Below, piece after piece: positions 13,595-24,400 of a stretch of 64,000 nt of DNA. This stretch comes from Xiphias gladius. Its lineage: Eukaryota; Chordata; Actinopteri; Istiophoriformes; Xiphiidae. A program made the translations under genes and the position numbers. Numbering within the stretch: the first letter of the stretch is position 1; each line of letters opens with the position of its first letter. The notes below the pieces were generated by a model. It was given only the letters and a program-made list of their open reading frames with translations. It had not been told where the DNA came from and made no database searches. The stretch lies in the NCBI RefSeq assembly GCF_016859285.1, contig NC_053415.1:16687001-16751000 (forward strand), in the 5' to 3' direction.

Positions 13595-13642
13595 CTGTTT
13601 GTTCTTATTGATTACTTTCCAGTAATGAATAAGAACAAACAG
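13595..13642. repeat. Short-loop inverted repeat: 21-bp arms, one mismatch, 6-nt loop
   Basis: CTGTTTGTTCTTATTGATTAC at 13595-13615 (20 bp CTGTTTGTTCTTATTGATTA plus C) pairs with 13622-13642 at 20 of 21 positions. The loop is TTTCCA. It lies in non-coding DNA with no evident transposon around it. It is shorter than a typical pre-miRNA stem. Confidence 0.75.
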
Positions 13643-14014
13643 TAACATCCACAATGGTGCTTGGTATGATCTTGATTATATTCCTCCATGTCTGTAGCTG
13701 TCATGACAGTCATGTAAATTTGACTTTTGCATTCCTGTGGTATTAAGGCATTCATGGATCCCTGGCAGGAATTTCCCCTGGCCCGCTCTCTGGAGGTGAG
13801 GGAAAGTTCAACCACACCAAATCTGGAATCTGAAAGAGCATCTTTATTTTTCACATACACACACACATTCATCAGTGTGTGGTGCAGAGACACAGTGCAG
13901 GACTTGGGCTTGGGCCTACAGGCCATGCCCACGCAGACCAAAGCCCAAGCAGCAGTGGTGGGCAGCAGTGGTGCAGTGATCCAGTGCTACATAAAGAGCC
14001 TCCTCCCTCACCCT

Positions 14015-15060
14015 CTGCATCGGGCAGGATTCAAACCAGAAACTTTACCACTGGCATGTTATGGTCACAAACAAACTCATCACACTACCAAGTTACCTTC
14101 ACATTGGAAGCTTATCTCTGAACACTTTTCAGTTTTGACTTTGGGTATTGGAATTCATAGTTAACTGAGCCTCATAAGGATTGAATTCAAAACCTCATAC
14201 GTTCCAAGTAATTGTCCTCTAACACCAGGAGCTATTTGGCCAAACTACTGACCTTTTTTTCTAAAGCCTTTGAATGTTTACTTTTGGAGCTGGACTAAAA
14301 TATTCGCCGCAGAGTGTGAGGATTGAACTCAGGACTTCAAAATTCCAGAGTAGTCCTTTTACTTACCTAGCTACTTGAGCAGAGATGTTTGAGCACTCTT
14401 TTTTAGAGATTTTGATTAATTCCTGTAGACTTCAAAATTCAAGGTACCACAAAAGGATCCAACCCACAATCCTAATGCTATAGAACATTCCTCTTATTCC
14501 CTGAGCTATCTTACCAGCTATGTTTACTCTATTTCTCATAGCCTTTGAGTCGTTCCTCAGGGTTCAAGATTTCAAAGTACAACAAGTTGCCTTTCCACTT
14601 GGCCACCGTGACCAAAGCCGGTCCTAGCTTTTCCTTTGAACAGTCCCCAAAGGAATGAGTCAAAAGCTCTAAAAAAGAGAGTGAAACAGTCCTTAAGTAA
14701 ACAGCTCAGCATGTTAGAGGACTGCTTGGAAGTCCAACATCCAAAGTGAGGACTCAAAGGGTCTAAAAAACACAGCTAACAAGAGTCTGACCAAATGGCC
14801 CAGTGTATTGGAGGATTTCTTTTTTTTTTTTAATTTTAGGTTGTGGGCCTCAGGTAACTTAATGAACTTTGATGTTTGACTTCCAAAGGACGGACACAAA
14901 AGGTCAAAAACACACCGCTCAAATGGTCCTAACCAATTGGCTCAAGCGCTGAGGAGACATTTTGAGGTCAAGGGTCAAGGGACGCTCACTAAACTTTGAA
15001 ATCCAGTGTCCAGAGAAAAGAGTCAAAAGCTCCAAGAAATGAAAACCAAGTGAAATCAGC
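14015..15060. repeat. Array of about eight decayed tRNA-like/SINE modules in two opposite orientations
   Basis: From about 14605 leftwards, modules read on the minus strand; from about 14605 rightwards they read on the plus strand. Minus-strand modules carry RNA polymerase III B-box-like sequences: GGTTTGAATCC (14037-14027), GAGTTCAATCC (14330-14320), GGGTTGGATCC (14465-14455) and a looser one at 14194-14178. Two have A-box-like starts upstream: TAGCTAGGTAAG near 14374 and TAGCTCAGGGAA near 14508. Module spacing is about 135-157 bp. Each module is followed by a related tail, for example CAAAGGAATGAGTCAAAAGC then TCTAAAAAAGAG (14650-14681). Versions of this tail also occur at about 14749-14772, 14884-14912 and 15008-15040 on the plus strand, and reversed in the left half. 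None folds into an obviously intact tRNA. The family is not one I can name. Confidence 0.6.
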
Positions 15061-15950
15061 CAGGGTTGCAAGTCCCCTCTTGACATTTAAAAAAAAAAAA
15101 AATTAAACAGTTTTGCAGTTATACCATGAAAGGAGATCTTAAATAAAAATGTTGTATTTCATTTTTGTTTTCTCAAAATGACTAGACATAATGGTCCAAA
15201 CTTGGTCAGCATGGTCCAACAGTAAGGTATGTATGTGTGTGTGTGTCCTTTTGTGTTACTCTGTGGGTTTGTTTCACATTGGACTTGGATCTCTGTTGAA
15301 TCCTTTGTGTAATACAAAGGCAGAATATGATGTTCAACAAAACCATGAATATATAAAGGAAGATTATAGCTGTTGTGAAGATTATGGTAGTGACCAGTGG
15401 GAGTTTCATTTTACTCACAGACAAAGGAATTACATTGTGAATCTTGTCAATCTTCAAAACAAAGAGTGATTCATGTCATTACCTTGGCAACATTTACATG
15501 TTCTGTGCTGGAATTTTTTTTTTTTTTTGCAAATAGCAGCTTGTTACCATCAGGGGCTAATTTTCATCATTCCTTCCAGAGCTGTCACCAAGCTGTGTTT
15601 CCTGAGTGATTTATGGGTAAACATAGACTATAATCAATATCACCTTGACAGCATAAAGTTGTGTGAAATCTTCCATGAGGTTCTGGCATATTCAGTGATG
15701 GCAAAGATCAGGAAAATTGAGACATGGGTTTCAAGGGTGGGGCTCTTGATTGTTCCCTCTGCGTCATTCTTGAGAAGCAGTGGTAGATATCATGTCCAGA
15801 TGTTTTTGCAGGTTAGAGTGGACACTGTGATAGCTTCCCTCTGTGCCCCACAGCTTTCCTGCTATCATTGCTGCATATTATTGTACTGCTTGGAAAGATT
15901 AATTGAATCATTTGATGACCTAATAACTCATCACTTTACAAAAAATGACT

Positions 15951-16410
15951 CTTTAAAGCAGTTATAATCAATATTTTTAGATTAACAATGGATCAAATGA
16001 CTTTGTGTATGTGGAAGGGGTCACTCTGCAGTTCTCCTCAGCTCTATTGAGCTTTTTCTTTGCTTCCTCCAATAAAACAAACCATTTTGCCTGCACTGGG
16101 CAAGTGTTGCTGATGAACATAGGGGAGCATTAAGTTGCTATAGAGCCAGATATTTCTTTCAGGATTTGGTAGAGACCAAAAACAGGGCTAAAAGGAGAGT
16201 GAATACTGGACCTGCATTCATCATGTCACCAGAAACATGGGCCCATACGAATGCCAACGTAGCTCAGTATACTTAATGGACATTTAAATAAGCAACTGTT
16301 TGCCAGCACGAACGCCATATCAACTTAAAGGGTAAATGTCAATGGTGTGTTTATAGCTTGTTTCCACTGCCCCCAGGTGGCCAAAAATCTGTTATTGTAA
16401 GTTTAAAGGT
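15951..16410 (+). repeat. Dispersed teleost repeat, family A, copy 1
   Basis: Begins TTTAAAGCAG and ends with a GTTTAAAG. It shares ordered motifs with the copy at 35891-36414: TCAAATGACTT, TATGTG, ACTCTGCAGTTC, CTCAGCTCT, GAGACCAAAA, AGCAACTGTT and GCCATATCAAC. The right end, with the CCCAGGTGGCCAAAAAT motif, also matches sequence near 37075-37115 in reverse. It is probably a non-autonomous transposon with no coding capacity. Confidence 0.6.
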
Positions 16411-19249
16411 CTCAAGGCAGCTTTCCACATACTGTCAGATGTCACAAATCAACGAATACTGTATATATTTCATATAAATCCTCTGTGAGGCCTGCATGTG
16501 TTTGAGCAATGTTATGACTCTCCTTTGACTGTAGTGGTATCCTTTTACCTCTAAAGTTTTTACTTTATCCTGCTCCAGAAGCTGGTTTGGGTTGTGTGCA
16601 CACTACTGCTGCTATTTTACATGTCAGTAATGTGTCCCAGTAGAGTGACACCCTACCACCAATCCATGACACCACTTTCATCACCACAACATTCAAGTTA
16701 AGACATTTAAAGCTGCAATTGTCACTCTGTGGCTCGACTGTGACCGAATTCTGGAGGACTAGAAAAAAACTAAATCACAAAACACGATGTAACCAGGCAA
16801 AAGTTTATAAATCATAAATGATGTTGTTCATGTGATAATTTTATTACTTTATTATCTTAGAATAATGATACTTAGTACACCGGATTCTCTAACTGCTCGG
16901 AGGACTGAGTTTTCTTCAGGCAGCACATGGCAGCTATGTCAGGACTCCACTGACTCCTTGACAGGGAAATAAATGAGGTAGTGCTGAAGACCACCGGTTC
17001 CACAGCCGTTCCTTAGTCCTGAGCTCAAAATGTCAACCCCTTTACCTCACCTTCATCATGCTAAAACTCCAACAGGCATACACCCAGATGCGAGCTCATA
17101 CCCTTATCAATCTTTTTTTTCACCAAAGAAGAGTTAGAGCCTTCTTCAAGCCCTGGTGGTAATATAGAAGACAGGACTCGTTTTGTAAAAGGCTTTCTGA
17201 AGAAGTGAGAGCTGAAGGTGGCAGACTTCTCCTTCGTTTTGAGCTAAAGGGCTTTAATAGCACCTGGAATGGTTTATAAGCAAATCCCAGTTAAAGCTAA
17301 AACTTTTGCCCTTGTATTTTTTTGAAACTCAACTATAGCCTGTACAGCTGTACGCTCCAGAACAAAGAACAGAGCATGATAAATCCACAAGAATACATAG
17401 TTAATATGGTACTGAGTGTTAAAGCCGATGAAACAAACAGACAGTTGCATAAATTAAATTAATTTGGAAAAGCAAAAACCACAGCCCTACTCAGTAGCCA
17501 CTATAGAATGACCCTCAAGTTTGTCCTTCAGAGCAAACCTGATTCTTAAAACTAAAACTTTTTATAACACTTGTGAGACTAAATAAGGCTGTTCTTTCAG
17601 CAAGATAAGAACATGCACTCTGCCATTTGAGAAGAACCAGGTCATGGGAATAGGTTTAGGGAAGGGGGACTAAACGGACCTAAACATACACTAAAGTACA
17701 CTAAGAGTCCAATGACTGATGCTAATGGAAGAGCAGAGTTGATCATGTTACTGTGGACCGCGTGTCATGAACACCTTTACCTCTGTATTGAGTTACATTC
17801 TCATTTTTTTCAGTCACTACACCTCAGCCTCTGAATGAAACAGGCTGGAGTGTTGCAGGGAAGCACAAATCCATGAGTGGACTGAACTATTCGTTTAAAC
17901 ATCCCTCAAGCCTACCTGAAGCTTCTTTTATTAGTAAGTGTAAACTGTGGTGCCATATGTTCTCAGCTAGCAGCACATGCACGCACATTTCCAGACAGGC
18001 TTGCACGGGGACATGCTGCAAATATGCAGAAATTCAGCGCACACATCCACTCAGACACATCTGTTAAACACAAGTCGTGATTAATGCGTGTTGAATTTGA
18101 AGGAAAGGGGCTGAGCCTTTGATATCTGTATATCTGTTTTTTCATTACAAGGCCACCTACTCAGCACTATTTATACACTGTACTGCAAACATAATCTGCG
18201 CAGCAGGAGAAGCAGGAGGAGGGCAAGAGTCTGGTGAGACTGGGTGGAAAGTAGAGGGAAAATGTGGAAGGATTTAATTAAGAATGTGGATTAAGGACTG
18301 AAAGTATTTACACAGTGTAATGACAGAGAGGAGGTGACATATTTTTAAAGCTTGGAGCAATGAAAAAGGCCACCTGTGTATCCCCACGGGATACCTGTGT
18401 TTTATGTATGTTTGTATTTGTCCACCCTTAGAGGTGGTCTGTGTGTGTCCAGTCTGTGGCCTGGTGTGGATCAGGTTAGTTGCCTGTGTGTGTGTCCTGG
18501 CCATGGACCCCCTCTGGTGGGCCGAGGTGATGGATGATGCCTGGAAGCTCCAGAGCTGCAGTGTGCAGCGCAGTTATGGATGATGGAAGGTTCTGAGTTT
18601 GTATGCATGTGTGGATAAGTTTGAGTGCGAATGAATGACAGCTTAATGATGGCTGTTGTGTTTCAGGTGTTATTCTAGCATTATTGATTACAAGGTGACA
18701 GACGTGAAGGAAAGCTATTTAATGCAGAGAGCAGTGAAACACGCCTACGCACACCTCCTCCCTTAAACTTGTGTTTGTTCAAACCTCCCCACTTCTCCTA
18801 TAGAATTACAAACCATATGCCAGGATGGAGAGCCCAGTTTGGGTTGCAGCCTTCACTTGTGACATATCGACCTCAAGGAAAATGTTCATCCATCAATCTA
18901 AACCACAGGTAGAGTTTACAGACCAGACGGACAAATTCAGAGAACTTTACCATTTTTCATCTGGTGAAATGTATGATGCTTGGAAAGCAAAAATGTGATT
19001 CTTGATGAAACCTGTCTGTCCTTTGAGAATACTTCTGCCTAAAGTAAAACAATCAGTCTTTGTTTCACGCAGGTGACTGCTGTAACATTCATCTTAATTT
19101 CATCATTGTTATACTGATACATTTTTTCTTCTGTCTAGTCCCCTTCATCCGTGATTTTTCCTGAAGAAGAATATTTGGCAACTTTTAAGAAGTTTTTAGC
19201 TGTAAAACCCCCATAAGATCAGTGTTAAAACATGACTGAGAGTCTGTGA
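16411..19249. other. Gene-free intergenic DNA
   Basis: No coding exon, RNA gene or clear transposon was recognised. Short ORFs here (for example at 17873-18067 and 18274-18504) lack any familiar domain and have no plausible splice partners. Confidence 0.45.
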
Positions 19250-19860
19250 GGCTGCACTTAGGCACAGTGGCGCATCAAGCTAAATGCTAACATCGACATG
19301 CTGACAATAACATGGTTAAAATGACAATGCTAACATGCTGATGCTAAGCAGGTCTAATGTTTACCATGATCATCATCTTGGTTTAGCGTTTTAGTGTGCG
19401 ATCATCCACTAATTTGCGCTAAACACAAAGTATAGCTAAAGCTATTGGGAATGTCATTAGCTTTGCAGGTATTTGGTCGTGAACCAAAGTATTAGACAAA
19501 TTAAAACTTTTACCTGATGACGGTGCTAAATGAAAAATCAGGTGATCATCAAAGTTATTACAATTCATCCTGATGGGGGACATGAATTTGTGTACAAAGT
19601 TTCACAGAATTTCATCCAATAGCTAGTTGTTAAGGCATTCCGTTCTAAATCACAAATGTCAACCTCATGGTTGGGCTAGAGGAAAAGCCAAGAGATCAGC
19701 AAAGTCATTAGAATTCATCCTTTGGGGACCATGAATGTAAAAAATTTCATTCACCCAATAGTTGTTCAGATATTTCAGTCTGGGCCGAAGTTGTGGACCC
19801 ACTATCATACAGATCATTGCCATCAAATAGAGCCACGCCAGTAGCATGGCTAAAAGAAAT
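19250..19860 (+). repeat. Teleost dispersed repeat rich in GCTAACATGCTAA motifs
   Basis: Contains AATGCTAACATCGACATGCT, then two diverged versions of an internal unit of about 120 bp that share ATTCATCCT, GACATGAAT/ACCATGAAT and TTTCA...CCAATAG...TTGTT. These lie near 19562-19632 and 19711-19768. It ends near AGAGCCACGCCAGTAGCATG. I know this pattern as a common fish interspersed repeat with no protein product, but cannot give its formal name. Confidence 0.6.
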
Positions 19861-21518
19861 AAGTAAGGGGTAGGGTGAATTAGCTTACTTTGCACCTGTA
19901 TGTAAGTTTTAGTGTGAGATCTAGTTTGAAAACAAATCTTTATTTGGATGTTTGCATTTCAAACCAAGCCCAGTGTAAGAAGGACATGCTTCATCTTCAT
20001 CTGTGACAAGCAAATCAAAAGACCTCAAAATGAAAGTGCACAAAAAAAAGATTGTTCCTCTGTAATTTTTCTTTCTTTCATGTTTTACCTTTTCTTTTTT
20101 CAAAAGGGTCTTAATTTTCATTAAGGGAGTTTCCACTCAAATTAGAAATTCAGACACACAAGATGTACATTCCCTCTATTGCTCATTCCCTCCATCTTTC
20201 CTGTAATCTTTCTGGCATTTCTTTTTTTTTGGCTCCAAGCCCCAAATTAGGGCCCTTTGATGTTTCATGTTACTATGGTACCTTAATTGCACAAGACCAT
20301 ACATTTTGATTCAATGAGATGACATGTCACAAAAGAAACTGCCAGCTTGGGTCATTTATCCATTTCTTAGTGTTGAATAAATCTTTGTCTTGCACCTGGC
20401 TAATGCCAGTAATTTTCTCTTACCTTACAAAAAAATAGCTTGAATTTGTTGAGCCACTGCGTATCTGTTTAGTAACATTAATGTAAAATAAACTTACACA
20501 ATGAAAAATCCTTTTTGCTGAGTTCTGTATACTGTTGAAGGAACCACAATGATTTATCACATCTCTACCACATTACAGATTAATGGCCTTCTGTAGTGAC
20601 ACTAGGTGATGTCAATTGCTACATTAGCTATTTTAGTGTTTCTCCTACAGCTCTCTGTTTCAAAATCTTTGTTTTGGAACAATGAAATAGCTGCAGCTGT
20701 GACAACGATGATGTCCTGAAGCAAATAAAACTAGTAATTGATACACGGGGGCGACTCAAAACCACAGCAGAGGTGAAAAGGGGGCAGGAGAGGACGAACC
20801 CTGCGTCCAGCTTCTGAAAATATTCTATTCATAACTAAGGGCCAGAGGGGGAATACAATGCGTGGCATGTTTTCATTTGGTCAATTGTGTGAGTGAATGC
20901 TGAGATTTGGTGTCACACACACACAGACATTAGGTGTGTCAGCTCTCAGTTTCCCCACCCTAAACCACCCTCAACCCCACCCGGAAACTACAACTTCCTC
21001 CCCTATTCATCTAGCTGCGATTTTGTTTTATTTCTCAGGAGCTGTTTTACAAACTCATTTGTCAGACCACACAAAAGTTTATTGAGCCCTGTGAAACCAA
21101 GCTTAGGAAAACAGTGGCGAGGAAACTTTTTTATACACAGAGATTACAGGATTACAGAAACAGTTGGGTAATGAGGTTATTGTATTGAGGCCAACTGGTG
21201 CAAACCTCAGCCACAATGAGTTACAGAAGTTTCAGAGTCGGAATCGAAGTTGGTCTATAGTGGAAACAATATCAAATGTAGTTCATGTTGTATGTGTGGG
21301 TGCTGATGCTCATGTTGAATGATGTGCATCGCAGGCTGCTTGAGCTACGGTGAACCTAAAACAAACAACATAATGGAGGAAAACTTGAGTGAGTTCCAGG
21401 GAAACAGGGGAAGTTTCAGTCCTGTGGGGGGAACAGCTGGGGTGATATTGAGGATGACGAGAGCCAAGACACTCTGAGGTGGTTACTGAATGACATACAG
21501 ACTCACCTCAGGGTTTGA

Positions 21519-21554
<36 letters not shown>

Positions 21555-24207
21555 ATTGATGGTGAGAGAAACTCCCTGTAAACTGATACCTTGCAGTGTC
21601 TCTCTGTCCTGCTATCCAGAAAAGAAGAAAAAAGAAGGAGAGAGTGGAAAAAGACAGAAATGTTTTTCTTTTCTTTTTGGTGACAGACAGACATAAACAC
21701 TGACACATCATCAGTGACAATAACTGTTGAACTGAACTTCTGTATAAACAATGGAGAGTCTGTGATGAACAATGTGAATAGCTGATGGGTAAAAAAATGG
21801 AGTGATACATTAATACATAATCAACCTATTTGCTTGATGAAGTCCCTAAATGGTACTGAATGTGTAAGTAAAATCTTCACTGACAACACACAGTATTTCA
21901 TTAGTTTTTTCTTTAATATCTGCTCTTGCGTCGCAACTATGATGATTCAGTTTTTTAATGGCTATGTTTACACACTCACAGCTTTTCATTAAGGTTAGTG
22001 AAAAACCATGATCTTTTTAAATACTGAAAAAGTCAAAAGTGTTTCGACGCACCAGACACAGAGCTTTTACTCTACTTTACTTGCCACAATCTTTTCCTAA
22101 CTTAGACAAAAGTGCTTTTGTTACCTAACATAAATGTAACCCTTCCAACACTAGAAAAAACTTGTATGAACTGAAGAACTGTCACTGGCTTCCACAGGGC
22201 ATTATACAAGAATCACGTAGGCTCACCCCTGAGCCCGTAATGGAGTCAGTAGGTGTAGAGAATGAGTATATGCCATTAACGTACAATTATTAATTCATAC
22301 CATCTCTTTTTTTTTGGTTTCCACCATGATTTTTGTGGGAGAGGACTCACTTGGGGATATTGCTTTACAAGAAGTATGTGCAAGAATTCAGGTATTCTAA
22401 TGACATTTAATAATTTCCAACTCAAATAAGATGAATTACATTTTTGGCAACATGCAGTACACTCTACGTATGTAGTTTTATATCCTGTGGTGAATGAGTA
22501 GGTATTGGCATGTGTTAAAAAATTACATGTCATCTTGGGTTAGCAATGTTCAGTGATTGTAATGAGAACATCAGAATGAAGGAAAACAGAATTGCTATTG
22601 TGTGCACTGTATTGATTTGCAAAGACAAAAGCTGGTAACTCTAGTTTGGGGGATTTCCATGTTTTTGCCTTAGTTGTAAAGATTCATGCTCCAGTGCTGC
22701 AGAAAAAATAACATAGATTAGTGTAATATTTTAAGTTAAGTTAAGTCTCTCGAAGTCTGCTTTTTAGGTAAAATCTTATGAGTTTAGCATTTCATACAAA
22801 ATAGAAAGAATAAGGACGCAACTGAACGTTTATGAACCTTATAAAACTGGGTTCTGGTGCAGTGATGTCATGTTGACTTAACTGAGACACCCTGCTTTTG
22901 TCTGAATAAATGGGCTTGCTTTTCCAGTGGAATGCCACAGTCTGACCCCGGACAGGAACCAAAGTAAGACATTCGTTTGCTCAAACACTGTCACAGACAA
23001 AACATCACCCGCAGCCAAAAGTTTTTTTTTTGTCATTTCAGGGAGGCTCATATATCCTACTTTTGATTTTAGCTGTCACTGTTCACACATCCTGTCAGTT
23101 GAGATAAAAGTGTGTCAACACCTTCATTCTTTCATTCTCTCTTTGGAGTCAAAATAAGCTATTATTACCTAGAGTCAGTCTCAAAGTGCTGTGGGTAAGT
23201 CATTCATTATGCATCTAGGAAAAAGGGAGATTTGATGGAGTGAAGCACTATAATAGACATGACCAAACTGTGTACTCAAGCATGATTTTTGCACATAGCA
23301 TATCGCAGTTCTTTGGGTGTAGCACAAGTTCTTCGTGTTATGATGTTATGTCGTATAATCCATTCTCATTATCTTCACACCAGAGACATAAAACACTTAA
23401 CATGAAAAGATATGAAGACAGTTTATTTAAATAAACAATGGTTAAATATAAATAACATGATTTTTTTACAGGAACTTATAATCAACTTCATCATGACTCC
23501 AAACACATTACTGGGTGCTTATAAAATGTTTGACAGATATGCATATAATAACCCAGCCAAATGGTTTGTATGGATTTGTGTGCCTCCGTAAGCCGTAAAG
23601 CAGCTGCCTCCTCTTCTCTGACACATCTTTGAAGTTTCATCATTGGCTCTGACACGGGCGTGCGGCTGAGCTGATCGAGTGGTGGATGAACTTTAAAGTT
23701 GCACATCAGGCTCAGCTCTTAAAGCCGACGGCGTGCAGGATGAATTAGGTGTTGTCTAAACGCTGGGTTCATAGCTTGGTATAAATCACCCCAGCAAATA
23801 GCAAGCCTCCACAGCCATGTGTTTCCTGCCCATACAGTTACATTTGTGGACCTGGAAGAGATTAGAGCTTTCACGCTAATAATAAGACATGGGATGGCTT
23901 ATGAGGGGTTGAACATTAACAGGCATGGTGTGGTAGGCAACAACAAAGAACATCACAACCCATTATTCAGGGTACAAGTGAAGCTTAGTTTTCAAACACT
24001 CTGTGTCTAATCTTTGTTTGGACCATAAATAAGAGAAAAAGGTGCAGTCCACAGTGGAGCAACTCAGCCAAGCAATGTGACTATCTGGGCCTGTAACAAC
24101 CAGAGAGCTAGTGTTTTGTGGTTTTTTAGCCGAACATATTTATACTTTTTAAGAGAAAATGTACTGGTATTCTTTTGGGAATCATTGTTTGAAAGCCATA
24201 ATACCTT
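19861..24207. other. Gene-free intergenic DNA with a (TG)n tract
   Basis: No gene was recognised. A (TG)n microsatellite at 21521-21553 accounts for the Cys/Val- and Thr/His-rich reading frames there. The rest is AT-rich single-copy-looking DNA. Confidence 0.45.
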
Positions 24208-24400
24208 TAAAGCTGCACTGATCGGTATTTTTTATTATCTATAGAAAAAATGACAATGTGTATTGTGAAAAGAGTTACAGTCTGTGATGAGCCCACCAAG
24301 AATTATCACTCAGCTCTTTGTTTTGGTCTTGTGGCATGCAACTTTGCTGTTTTGAGAATGCTCTCTTCAATTTGATTCTCCTAATAATTCTTTCCAGTCA
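24208..24400 (+). repeat. Dispersed repeat family A, partial copy
   Basis: Begins TTTAAAGCTGCACTGATC and contains ATTATCACTCAGCTCTTTG, TTTTGGTCTTGTGGC and CTTTGCTGTTTTGAGA. Each has a counterpart in order within 35890-36090. Only the left third of the element is recognisable. Confidence 0.55.

Noticed and set aside
13727-14164. 145-codon plus-strand frame
   Set aside because: It overlaps the left part of the tRNA-like array on the opposite strand; composition is not protein-like and there is no known domain.
14015-14520. Functional tRNA genes
   Set aside because: A- and B-box-like sequences exist but no complete cloverleaf with a proper acceptor stem and anticodon loop could be formed.
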